The position numbers were made by a program, and so were the translations under genes. The notes under the pieces were generated by a model, which saw nothing but the letters and a program-made list of their open reading frames with translations, had not been told where the DNA came from and did not search any database. From positions 18,020 through 82,019 of the forward strand of contig NZ_JABTYH010000018.1 of NCBI RefSeq assembly GCF_013314975.1: a stretch of 64,000 nucleotides of DNA, in the 5' to 3' direction. Below, piece after piece: positions 8,367 through 17,908 of this stretch; position 1 is the stretch's first letter, and each line of letters begins with the position of its first letter. Source of the stretch: Pseudarthrobacter oxydans (GTDB lineage Bacteria > Actinomycetota > Actinomycetes > Actinomycetales > Micrococcaceae).

Positions 8367-9875
8367 TCACCGCGCGCCGAGGTTGCGGTACTTCGCTGAC
8401 CGCGCGGCGATGAGCCCATCCACGGGAAGACCGGCGATCGACGCCAGCTCGTATTCGATGGCCCGGGCCATCCGCACGCAGAACTCACGGGGTTCCAGCG
8501 AGGCGTCATCGCGCTCGTCCACGATGTGGTCCACCAGGCCGTGGGCATAAAGGGACGCCACATTCACCCCCTGCGCCTGGGCCATCGCGGGTGCATGCTC
8601 CACGGTGCGGTGCACGATGGCACTGGCACCCTCGGGAGGCAGGGGGGACAGCCAGCTGTGCTGTGCCGCGATGGTCCTGTCCGCGGGCAGCAGCGCCAGC
8701 GCCCCTCCCCCGGACCCCTGGCCCAGCAGCACCGAGACTGACGGCGCGGCCAGCCCGATGAGTTCGTGCAGGGACCGCGCAATCTCTCCTGCCAGTCCGC
8801 CTTCCTCCGCCTCCTGCGAGAGCGCCGCACCCGCAGTATCGATGACGGTGAGCAGCGGCAGCCTCAGCTCCTCCGCAAGTTTCATGCCGCGCCGGGCTTC
8901 CCGCAGTGAACCGGGGCCCATGCCGGCGGCGGCCTTGCGCAGCGGGCGGGCGTGGCCCAGGACGATGCAGGACTGCCCGCCGAAGCGCGCCAGGGCCAGC
9001 AGCAGCCCGGGGTCCTTCTCCCCCTGGCCCGTCCCGTTGAGCGGCAGCGCATCGACGGCACCAAATTTCAGGAGCTGCCTCAGGTCGGGACGCCGGGGAT
9101 GCCGGGAAATGCCGATGGAGGTCCAGGCGTCCGCAGCAGCGGGCCGCACCGCGAGCGTGGCAGGCGCCTGCGGAAGGGCGGCCTTCTCCCCGCACAGGAT
9201 GTCCAGGGCCCGGGCCACCAGGCCGGCAAGCTGGCCGGGCTCCACAACGCCGTCGATCAGTCCCTTGCTGAACAGGTTCTCCGAAGTTTGCACGTCTGCA
9301 GGGAAAGCCTCCCCGTACAGCGCCTCGTAAACCCGGGGGCCGAGGAACCCCAGCAGTGCCCCGGGTTCGGCCACGTTGATGTGGCCCAGGGATCCCCAGG
9401 AGGCCATGACGCCGCCGGTGGTGGGGTGCCGCAGGTAGACGAGGTACGGCAGCCCGGCCTGGCGGTGGGCCCGGACGGCCCCGGTGATCTTCACCATGGA
9501 CAGGAAGGCCAGTGTCCCTTCCTGCATGCGGGTGCCGCCGGAGGCGGGCCCGGCGAGCAGCGGCAGCCCCTCGGCGGTGGCCCGTTCGACGGCGGCTACG
9601 ATCCGCTCCGCCGCGGCGTGGCCGATGGAGCCGGCCAGGAAGGAGAATTCGCTGACGATCACCGCCACCCGGCGCCCCCTGATGAGCCCGGCGCCCGTGA
9701 TCACGGACTCGTCGGTCCCGCTCCGCTCCCGGGCTATTGCCAGGTCGCGGAAGTACTCTGCGGAGACCTCGGGTTCCCGTGCCGGCGCATCCCAGGAAAC
9801 GAAGGAACCGCGGTCCACCACGTTGTCCAGCAGTTCAGCCGCGCCCAGGTGCCGCACCTTTTCCGTCGTCGGCAT
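8367..9875 (-). CDS. Acyl-CoA carboxylase carboxyltransferase, fused beta and alpha halves
   Basis: A 502-residue carboxyltransferase with AccD-like and AccA-like crotonase-fold halves in one chain. This half-reaction moves CO2 from carboxybiotin to an acyl-CoA, normally acetyl-CoA. The N-terminal half has the GPASGGTRMQEG and TTGGVMASWG oxyanion segments. The C-terminal half has TVIDTAGA and GQGSGGGALAL. The zinc-finger N-terminus of E. coli AccD is missing. No biotin carboxylase or carrier gene is next to it, so partners must be encoded elsewhere. The tail of a GntR-type regulator remains just upstream, pointing to a lost regulator. Confidence 0.85.
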   Translation of the reverse strand: MPTTEKVRHLGAAELLDNVVDRGSFVSWDAPAREPEVSAEYFRDLAIARERSGTDESVITGAGLIRGRRVAVIVSEFSFLAGSIGHAAAERIVAAVERATAEGLPLLAGPASGGTRMQEGTLAFLSMVKITGAVRAHRQAGLPYLVYLRHPTTGGVMASWGSLGHINVAEPGALLGFLGPRVYEALYGEAFPADVQTSENLFSKGLIDGVVEPGQLAGLVARALDILCGEKAALPQAPATLAVRPAAADAWTSIGISRHPRRPDLRQLLKFGAVDALPLNGTGQGEKDPGLLLALARFGGQSCIVLGHARPLRKAAAGMGPGSLREARRGMKLAEELRLPLLTVIDTAGAALSQEAEEGGLAGEIARSLHELIGLAAPSVSVLLGQGSGGGALALLPADRTIAAQHSWLSPLPPEGASAIVHRTVEHAPAMAQAQGVNVASLYAHGLVDHIVDERDDASLEPREFCVRMARAIEYELASIAGLPVDGLIAARSAKYRNLGAR

Positions 9876-9913
9876 GCTACTTCGCCCCGGCGGTCACGGT
9901 GGCTGCAAGGCCC

Positions 9914-10036
9914 GGGCAGTCGCTCGCCTCGCACCGCAAGATTGCCGATGCCATCCGGAGCCAGGACGCTGAGGGGGCGGCGGAGGCCATGCTGGCCCAC
10001 ATCGAGCTGGTCTCGGACGTGGAGCTGCTCCGCTAA
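9914..10036 (+). pseudogene. C-terminal remnant of a FadR/GntR-type (FCD) regulator
   Basis: About 40 residues, GQSLASHRKIADAIRSQ then an Ala/Glu-rich helix with MLAHIELV, match the last two helices of FCD-type GntR regulators, which characteristically read HR-IADAI--D---A---M--H. No start codon, DNA-binding domain or rest of the sensor domain exists upstream, where the carboxyltransferase gene begins on the other strand. It is best read as a deletion remnant of a regulator once divergent from that gene. The stretch from 9876 to 10254 holds only this remnant, a promoter and a short direct repeat. Confidence 0.6.
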
Positions 10037-10092
10037 CTGCACTCCCCTGGCAGGCGGCCGCGCAGTCGACGGGCCAGGCCGCCAAAAAGCTG

Positions 10093-10121
10093 TTGACCGG
10101 GCCCTTCGGCGATCCTAAAAT
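10093..10121 (+). promoter_or_regulatory. Sigma70-type promoter for the FAD oxidoreductase
   Basis: TTGACC (10093-10098) and TAAAAT (10116-10121) are separated by exactly 17 bases, close to the housekeeping consensus. Transcription starting near 10128 would give a leader of roughly 125 bases. Confidence 0.6.
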
Positions 10122-10163
10122 CTGGACATCACCTGAGCCTGCCCCTGGTGCTTGCAGGTATTT

Positions 10164-10190
10164 CTTCCAGCGAGTATTCCTTCCAGCGAG
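10164..10190. repeat. Direct repeat CTTCCAGCGAG in the leader
   Basis: CTTCCAGCGAG occurs at 10164-10174 and 10180-10190, 16 bases apart, between the promoter and the start codon of the oxidoreductase. It may be a protein-binding site; no regulator gene is adjacent. Confidence 0.4.
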
Positions 10191-10254
10191 GTGCCCCGGC
10201 GCCTCTCACTTCCCCTCATATTGCACAGGGCCCAGACCCTTAGCGGAAGCACTG

Positions 10255-11685
10255 ATGATGTCCACAGTCCATGACACCAACCGGGAACCGGAAATACAGC
10301 AGGCGCTGCACGGGCTGCGCGCCAGGCTGTCGGGTTCCCTGATCGAGCCGGATGATCCCTTGTACGACGAAGCCCGGCGGGTATGGAACGGCATGATCGA
10401 TCTCCGGCCACGCGCCGTCGTCCGCGCCGGAGCGATAGCCGACATTGACGCCGTGCTGGATGCCGTCCGGCGCAGCGGCCTGGCGCTGGCCGTCCGTGGC
10501 GGGGGGCACAACATCGCCGGACACGGCAGTGTTGAAGGCGGGCTGGTACTGGACCTGGGACCGCTGAAGCACGTGCACGTGGACGCCGGGAGGAGGCTGG
10601 TGACCGTGGAACCCGGAGCCACCCTGGCCGACGTCGACCACGCAACCGCCGCATACAACCTTGCCGTCCCGCTCGGAGTGATCAGCGGAACTGGCGTGGC
10701 GGGACTTGCCCTCGGCGGCGGCGTGGGCTGGCTGACACGCTCCAACGGCCTGACCCTGGATAACCTGGAATCCGTGGACGTGGTCACCGCCACCGGGGAA
10801 CACCTGCGCGCCAGCATGCAGGAGAATCCTGAGCTGTTCTGGGGGCTGCGCGGCGGCGGCGGAAACTTCGGGGTGGCGTCCTCCTTCACCTTCCGCGCCC
10901 GGCCCCTGCCGCCCCAGCCGCTGGGAGGGAACCTGTTCTACCGGCCCGAACACTGGCGCAACGCCCTCCTGGCTTTTGCCGGCTGGACCCGGGACCTGCC
11001 GGACGGGATGAACCCGATCGCCTCGTTCCTGGTCTTCCCGGAAGAGTTCGGGATGGGCAGCGACCCGTGGATGATCATAGGATTCGCGTGGGTGGCAGAG
11101 GACCAGCAGGCAGGGCTCGCCCTGGTTGACCAGCTCCGGGCCGCCGCGCCTCCCGACCAAGAGGAAATCGGCCCTACCTCCTGGCTTGACTGGCAGAGCG
11201 CCATGGACAGCGTGTTTCCCAAAGGTTCCCGCGGCTACTGGAAGAACGTCTCCTTCTCCCGCCTCGACGGGGAGTCAGTGGATGTCCTGCTGGGCTTCGC
11301 CTCCGAGCTGGCATGGGAAGGTACCGGCATTGACATCCACCACATGGAGGGAGCGTTCGGACGGGTGCCGGAGGATGCAACGGCGTTCCCCAACCGTTCT
11401 GCCCGCTACTGGCTCAATGTCTACGGCTTCTGGCGGGACCCCAGCGAGGACGAGCGGCTGACCGCGTTCGCCCGCACGGCCTACGGGCTTATGCAGCCGT
11501 TCGCGGAGCACGGCGAGTACGTCAACTTCCTGGGCGCCGAGGCGGGGCCCAGGGACGCGGACGCCGCCCGCGCGGCCTACGGGCCGGAGAAGTTCCGGCG
11601 CCTGGCAGCCCTCAAGGACCGCTATGATCCCCACAACCTCTTCCGCCTCAATCACAACATCCCGCCAACACAGGCGTTCATGTGA
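10255..11685 (+). CDS. FAD-binding oxidoreductase (berberine bridge enzyme-like)
   Basis: A 476-residue flavoprotein of the PCMH/BBE family, which oxidises sugars, alcohols or secondary metabolites with O2. RGGGHNIAGHG carries His85, the usual covalent 8-alpha attachment point for FAD. The second attachment site of bicovalent relatives, a Cys, appears to be replaced in GVISGTGVAGLALGGG, so attachment is probably by His only. The FAD domain covers about 50-220 and the BBE segment YDPHNLFRLNHNI ends the protein. ATG 10255 is preferred because residues encoded upstream do not fit the family and lie over the promoter leader. The substrate is unknown. Confidence 0.85.
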   Translation: MMSTVHDTNREPEIQQALHGLRARLSGSLIEPDDPLYDEARRVWNGMIDLRPRAVVRAGAIADIDAVLDAVRRSGLALAVRGGGHNIAGHGSVEGGLVLDLGPLKHVHVDAGRRLVTVEPGATLADVDHATAAYNLAVPLGVISGTGVAGLALGGGVGWLTRSNGLTLDNLESVDVVTATGEHLRASMQENPELFWGLRGGGGNFGVASSFTFRARPLPPQPLGGNLFYRPEHWRNALLAFAGWTRDLPDGMNPIASFLVFPEEFGMGSDPWMIIGFAWVAEDQQAGLALVDQLRAAAPPDQEEIGPTSWLDWQSAMDSVFPKGSRGYWKNVSFSRLDGESVDVLLGFASELAWEGTGIDIHHMEGAFGRVPEDATAFPNRSARYWLNVYGFWRDPSEDERLTAFARTAYGLMQPFAEHGEYVNFLGAEAGPRDADAARAAYGPEKFRRLAALKDRYDPHNLFRLNHNIPPTQAFM

Positions 11686-11717
11686 TCACAGGCGCCCATG
11701 TGATGGGGTGAGCGGCC

Positions 11718-12278
11718 CTAGAACGTGTACGTGGGTCCGCTGGTGGAACTGGCGATCGCCAGGCCGATGATGGCCAGCAGCCAGAACGCGCCGTAGCCCA
11801 GGAGGCACAGGTAGCCCAGGACCAGCCCGGCAATGGACATGCCCCTGCCGGCCGGTTCGCGTTTGAGCGCCATGTGGCCGGTGATGATTGCTGCAATCTG
11901 CGGGAGCAGGAGCCAGCCCATGATCACCGAGGCGATACCGCACACCATGCTGGCGATGCTCAGCGTCTTGGGCTCCGCCTGCATGCCGTAATACCCCTGC
12001 GGGGCGTACGGGCCTGCCGGCTGGCCATAAGGGGCGGGCTGCTGGTTGTACGGGCTCGGCGGCTGGCCGTAGGCACCGCCGTACTGGCCGGGTCCGCTAT
12101 GCGTGCCTTGCCCGTAGCCACTCCCACGGCCATCCTGCCCGTAGCTGCCCTGCCCGAAGGTCGGCGCGGAGGGCGACTGGCTGCCGTAGGGCGGCACGAA
12201 ACGGGGCGGTTCAAGGCCGGACGGCGTGCTGGAGTCGGGCTGGCCGGATTCAGGCCGCTGGCTGGGCTGGTCAGACAT
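11718..12278 (-). CDS. DUF4190 domain membrane protein
   Basis: A 186-residue protein. Residues 1-100 are a low-complexity Pro/Gly/Gln/Tyr-rich tail with repeated YGQ-type units, followed by a DUF4190 module with two membrane helices (about 108-134 and 148-175) joined by GHMALKREPAGRGMS. DUF4190 proteins are common in actinobacteria with the flexible tail presumably in the cytoplasm. No function is known. It converges on the FAD oxidoreductase. Confidence 0.8.
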   Translation of the reverse strand: MSDQPSQRPESGQPDSSTPSGLEPPRFVPPYGSQSPSAPTFGQGSYGQDGRGSGYGQGTHSGPGQYGGAYGQPPSPYNQQPAPYGQPAGPYAPQGYYGMQAEPKTLSIASMVCGIASVIMGWLLLPQIAAIITGHMALKREPAGRGMSIAGLVLGYLCLLGYGAFWLLAIIGLAIASSTSGPTYTF

Positions 12279-12329
12279 GGTTCCCCCTAGGAATTGTGGT
12301 TCCAGCCTACCCCCGGCCCAGGGGCGGAT

Positions 12330-13196
12330 CTATTGCCCCCAATAGGGCAGGATGTACACCGCAAAGATGACGAACGCCGCAAGCAGGGCTAATCGTCCGG
12401 CGCCGCCGGTACCGTGCCGGCGGGCCTTTGGAGCCGCGCGGTGGCCCGCTGGTCGGTAGCCTTCCCCCGTCCCGGCGGCCGAAGGGTTGCCCCGGACCGC
12501 CGGCCGCACTGACGAACCCGACCTGGCGGCGGGAGCTCCGGCATTCGCCGGTGGCGCCGCGGGCGGAACCACCGTGCCCGGGCGGACGTGCCGGAACGCC
12601 ATGATGCCCGGTTCCTGTTCATGGGTGAGGTCCTGGCCCAGCTGTGCGTACAGCCCCGCCACGGCCTGCTGGTCCAGCACCTGGGGCAGTGCCTCGATGG
12701 CACCCACCACACGCTGCGTCCCGGCCACGGCCACGTCCGACGCGGTCACCCCAAACAGGTCCGGCTGGGCGGCCATGCAGATCAGCGGGCGGACCAGCCG
12801 CCGGTACGGCGGCGACACCACGGACGATACCGCGGCACACTGGGCCAGGGCGCCTTCCACCGCCTGCGTCCGTGCGTACCGGCCCTGCCAAAGCACCCCG
12901 GACAACACCCGCACCTCGCCGGTCCAGTTCTTGCAGTCGACCACCACTACACCGCCAGGCCCCACGAGGACGTGGTCCAGGCTGGCCTTCGGCCGGCCGG
13001 GCCAGTGCACGTCATGGAGCACGTACCAGCCCCGCGGGACCAGTTCGCCAAGCTTGTCCGCAACCACCTTCTCGCTGACGGCATCCGCATCCCAGGGCTT
13101 TGTGGCGCCTTCGGCCTCGTCCAGCCGGCGCTTGAGCCTGGCCACCCTTTCGGCGGCCAGCCTGGACTGCTCGGCTTTCCCGTCTCCTGCCCCCAT
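12330..13196 (-). CDS. NERD (nuclease-related) domain protein
   Basis: A 288-residue protein. A charged helix occupies residues 8-50. The NERD domain follows, with the nuclease-like core LDHVLVGPGGVVVVDCKNW (Asp, Asp and Lys placed as in the PD-(D/E)XK fold). A disordered Pro/Ala/Arg linker leads to one C-terminal membrane helix (LALLAAFVIFAVYILPYW). Nuclease activity is predicted for the family but rarely shown. The 248-bp gap to pgm holds divergent promoters; a TTGACT at 13411 could be a -35 box for pgm. Confidence 0.8.
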   Translation of the reverse strand: MGAGDGKAEQSRLAAERVARLKRRLDEAEGATKPWDADAVSEKVVADKLGELVPRGWYVLHDVHWPGRPKASLDHVLVGPGGVVVVDCKNWTGEVRVLSGVLWQGRYARTQAVEGALAQCAAVSSVVSPPYRRLVRPLICMAAQPDLFGVTASDVAVAGTQRVVGAIEALPQVLDQQAVAGLYAQLGQDLTHEQEPGIMAFRHVRPGTVVPPAAPPANAGAPAARSGSSVRPAVRGNPSAAGTGEGYRPAGHRAAPKARRHGTGGAGRLALLAAFVIFAVYILPYWGQ

Positions 13197-13444
13197 GGCC
13201 GCCCCTGCTTCCCTGCCGGAAGGACGACGGCGGGGGGGCCGCCGTCGTGCCTTGCTCTCGGATGAATTCCCCGACTTTTTCGAAAGTAACAGGGCGTGCA
13301 GCGGCCGGTATATAAGTACTTTGGTGGGGTCTGTACTCAGGTTGACTACTCGTTTGATGACGATCTTCCGTCACAGGCCGGACACAGTGGCCGCATTCCG
13401 GACGGATCGTTTTGACTCAGGTCCCTGTCTGGCATGCTGGTGGC

Positions 13445-15107
<1,663 letters not shown>

Positions 15108-15118
<11 letters not shown>

Positions 15119-15605
15119 CTGCCCCGGTTTCCGGCAGGCTCCAGAGCTGCAGGATGCGCCGGACGGTGCGTTTACCGTCCGGCGCCATGTCCACCAGCGC
15201 CACCCGGTCAAGCACCAGGGTGTCGCCCGGGCGCAGGCGGCGGCCGTGCAGGTGGGAGATGTGCGGCCGGTAGCCGGACCTGGTGTGGGCCGGAGTGAGG
15301 ATCCTGCCGCCGGCGCTTTCGACTGCCGCGGCCAACTGCCCGTGCAGTGCCTGCAGGTCCGGCTGCGGCCGGACAAGGCTGACGGGCACGGAGCCGTTCC
15401 GGCCGAACCCCGCGTCCTCCCCCACTGTCAGTGCGGCGCCCAGTGCCGTCTCCGCAGGTGGCCCGGCGAGCGCCGCAAGCTGTTCGGCGACGGCGTTGTC
15501 GACGTCGAACCGCAGCAGTGTGATGTGCAGGGGCCACTGCGTCCGCGGAAAGACCTGGCCTTCAGCCACCGGCTCCACGAACGCGACGACGACGAAGTTC
15601 CGCAT
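15108..15605 (-). CDS. 2'-5' RNA ligase family (2H phosphoesterase) protein
   Basis: A 165-residue protein of the 2H superfamily. Both catalytic His motifs are present: HITLL near residue 27 and HISHL near 119, each placed on its own lobe. Family members hydrolyse or form 2'-5' or cyclic phosphate bonds in RNA or nucleotides. The true substrate cannot be told. ATG 15605 is used because residues before it are encoded by the repeat-flanking DNA. The gene ends inside the last codons of pgm, tail to tail. Confidence 0.8.
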
Positions 15606-15635
15606 CCGCCCAGTGTGCCACTCCCCCGCGGCCCA

Positions 15636-15725
15636 ACGCTCTCTCACTTAATGCCCTTTAACCGCCATCGCTCTCTCACGCATGAGAGAGCGATGGCCAA
15701 AAAGCTGCATTAAGTGAGAGAGCGT
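15636..15725. repeat. Nested palindromic repeat (90 bp, MITE-like)
   Basis: The outer arms ACGCTCTCTCACTTAATG (15636-15653) and its exact complement (15708-15725) are 18 bp long. Inside lies a second perfect 15-bp stem (15664-15678 with 15683-15697, loop CGCA). The core CGCTCTCTCA occurs four times, two in each orientation. No clear target duplication is seen. It lies between the divergently ended 2H phosphoesterase gene start and the reductase gene end, both on the minus strand. Confidence 0.85.
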
Positions 15726-15740
15726 CCCGGGGGTTGGGGG

Positions 15741-16346
15741 TTAGACGGTGCGGACGACATCCTCGTAGGAGAACTTGGGCTTGGCCTCGCCCCAGGCGTC
15801 TGCGGCGGGCTGGCCGATGTTGACCACCAGGAAGCTCTTCTGGTCACCCGCGGGGAAGAACGCCTCATCGATGGCACCGAAGTCGGCTCCGGTCATGGGG
15901 CCCGCGGAGAACCCGAGGGAGCGTACGGCCAGGATGAAGTAGCCGGCCTGCAGGTGCGCGTTGTTGTTGCCCGTGGCGGCGGCGAGTTCCGGGTTGGCGT
16001 CGTACATGGCCTTGGGGGCGTTGTAGCCGGGGAGGAAGGTGTCCCACTGGCCCGCCCAGTTGGTGTCATAGCTGAGGATGGCCACCAGCGGGGCGGAGGC
16101 GGTCTTGGCGCGGTTGCCTGGCATGAGGGCGTCAACAAGCTTGGCGCGGGCTTCGTCCGAGCGGACATAGGTGACGCGCAGCGGCTGGGAGTTGAAAGCG
16201 GTGGGGCCGAACTTGGTGAGCTCGTAGATGGCCTGCGCCTGCTCGTCGGTCACCTCTCCGGTGAACGAGTTGGCGGTGCGGGCCTGCGCGAAAATAGCGT
16301 CGACGGCGGCCGGATCGATAACCGCTTCTTCATGGGCAATGGTCAT
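15741..16346 (-). CDS. rutE: Malonic semialdehyde reductase (RutE-like nitroreductase)
   Basis: A 201-residue flavin-dependent nitroreductase-fold protein of the RutE/HadB group. In the Rut pathway RutE reduces malonic semialdehyde from uracil breakdown to 3-hydroxypropionate; related proteins act more broadly. TKFGPTAFNSQPLRV is the usual FMN-binding start and GAIDEAFFP the late segment. It is divergent from a uracil/xanthine-type permease with 209 bp between, supporting a link to pyrimidines. The other rut genes are absent here, so the symbol is by similarity only. Confidence 0.75.
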   Translation of the reverse strand: MTIAHEEAVIDPAAVDAIFAQARTANSFTGEVTDEQAQAIYELTKFGPTAFNSQPLRVTYVRSDEARAKLVDALMPGNRAKTASAPLVAILSYDTNWAGQWDTFLPGYNAPKAMYDANPELAAATGNNNAHLQAGYFILAVRSLGFSAGPMTGADFGAIDEAFFPAGDQKSFLVVNIGQPAADAWGEAKPKFSYEDVVRTV

Positions 16347-16555
16347 TGGCGTACCTTTCGCTGTGCCTCCCCGTTTGCGTCGGGGCCGGCGTCGTTGCTT
16401 TCCATGGTTGCAACTTCAACCAGCGGTGTCCTCTTCCCGTGACGGCCCGTGACATCGGACACAACGGTCCGTGGGCAGGGCGCGGGCGGTATCCTTGTCC
16501 CAGTTAATCTCCGCCCTCCGCGGCATCCCCGAAAGCCCCCGAAAGGCCTCCGCCC

Positions 16556-17908
16556 ATGAGCATGCTCGGAATCAAATGGAAGCTGCACGGCACAGGCAAG
16601 TCCATCAAGCCGGGGCACGTGGTGGCCCCCGATGAGCGCCTGGCCTGGCCGCTGACCATCGGCGTGGGCATGCAGCACGTGGTGGCCATGTTCGGCGCCA
16701 CGTTCCTGGTGCCCATCATCACCGGCATGCCCCCTGCCACCACTTTGTTCTTCTCCGGCATCGGAACGCTGCTCTTCCTGGTGATCACCAAGGGCCGGGT
16801 TCCCAGTTACCTCGGCTCAAGCTTCGCGTTCATCGCACCCATCATGGCGTCCCAGCAGCAGTTCGGCGTGCCGGGAGCGCTGGGCGGCGTGGTCCTGGCC
16901 GGCGCGGCCCTGGCCCTGGTGGGCGCCATCGTCCAGAAGTTCGGCGCGGGCTGGATCAACCGGCTGATGCCGCCCATCGTCACCGGTGCCATCGTGGCGC
17001 TGATCGGGCTCAACCTCGCACCGGCGGCCAAGCAGAATTTCGACGCCGCCCCCGTCACCGCCGTGGTCACCCTGGCCACCATCATCCTGGTCAGCGTGCT
17101 GTTCCGGGGGATCCTGGGCCGCCTCAGCATCCTGGTGGGCGTGGTGGTGGGCTACCTTGTGGCGATGCTGCGCGGCGAAGTGAGCTACGACAAGATGGAG
17201 GCTGCGGCCTGGGTGGGCCTGCCACAGTTCCAGACTCCCGAGTTCCATGTGGGTGTCCTGGGCCTGTTCGTGCCCGTGGTGCTGGTCCTGGTTGCGGAGA
17301 ACATCGGCCACGTCAAGTCCGTAGCCGCCATGACCGGCCAGAACCTCGACGGCGTGTCCGGCCGGGCGCTGATGGCTGACGGCGCCGCCACGGTGTTGGC
17401 CGGCTTCGGCGGCGGCTCCGGCACCACCACGTACGCAGAAAACATCGGCGTCATGGCCGCCACCAAGGTTTACTCGACGGCGGCATACTGGGTGGCCGGC
17501 GTCTTCGCCATCGTCCTGAGTTTCTCCCCCAAGTTCGGCGAGCTCATCGCCACCGTCCCGCCCGGTGTGCTGGGCGGCGCGGCCACCATGCTGTACGGCA
17601 TGATCGGTATCCTCGGCGTGAAGATCTGGGTGCAGAACAGGGTGAACTTCTCGAACCCGGTGTATCTGACCACCGCCGCCGTGGCACTCATCATCGGCAT
17701 CGCGGACTACACCTGGACCATCGGTGACCTGAAGTTCACCGGCATCGCACTGGGATCAGCAGCGGCCCTGGTGATCTACCACGGCATGAAGGCCATCGCG
17801 AAGGCCCGGGGCACGGCGGCCGAGCCCGAAACCGAGCCGGCGGGGCTTCCTCCCCAGGCCAAGGCAGCGGGGAACGCTGCCGCCCGGCGCGCCCCGAAAA
17901 AGCGCTAG
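16556..17908 (+). CDS. NCS2 uracil/xanthine permease
   Basis: A 450-residue membrane carrier of the nucleobase-cation symporter 2 family, which brings in uracil or purines with H+. About 12-14 hydrophobic segments run from residue 30 to 415. Family motifs include QHVVAMFGATFLVP near the start and VAENIGHVKSVAAMTGQ followed by GFGGGSGTTTYAENIGVMA. The disordered tail is Ala/Lys/Pro-rich. It is closer to UraA/RutG than to xanthine carriers in the QNLDG and TTTYAEN region, in my reading. Its stop touches the stop of the next gene on the other strand. Confidence 0.88.
   Translation: MSMLGIKWKLHGTGKSIKPGHVVAPDERLAWPLTIGVGMQHVVAMFGATFLVPIITGMPPATTLFFSGIGTLLFLVITKGRVPSYLGSSFAFIAPIMASQQQFGVPGALGGVVLAGAALALVGAIVQKFGAGWINRLMPPIVTGAIVALIGLNLAPAAKQNFDAAPVTAVVTLATIILVSVLFRGILGRLSILVGVVVGYLVAMLRGEVSYDKMEAAAWVGLPQFQTPEFHVGVLGLFVPVVLVLVAENIGHVKSVAAMTGQNLDGVSGRALMADGAATVLAGFGGGSGTTTYAENIGVMAATKVYSTAAYWVAGVFAIVLSFSPKFGELIATVPPGVLGGAATMLYGMIGILGVKIWVQNRVNFSNPVYLTTAAVALIIGIADYTWTIGDLKFTGIALGSAAALVIYHGMKAIAKARGTAAEPETEPAGLPPQAKAAGNAAARRAPKKR

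Noticed and set aside
8353..8378. GC-rich hairpin at the end of the carboxyltransferase gene
   Set aside because: It overlaps the last codons and stop, has a mismatch and no T run, so it is not called a terminator.
9737..9913. Upstream part of the frame that ends in the GntR remnant
   Set aside because: This part is antisense to the carboxyltransferase N-terminus and does not resemble a GntR protein; only the end after 9914 does.
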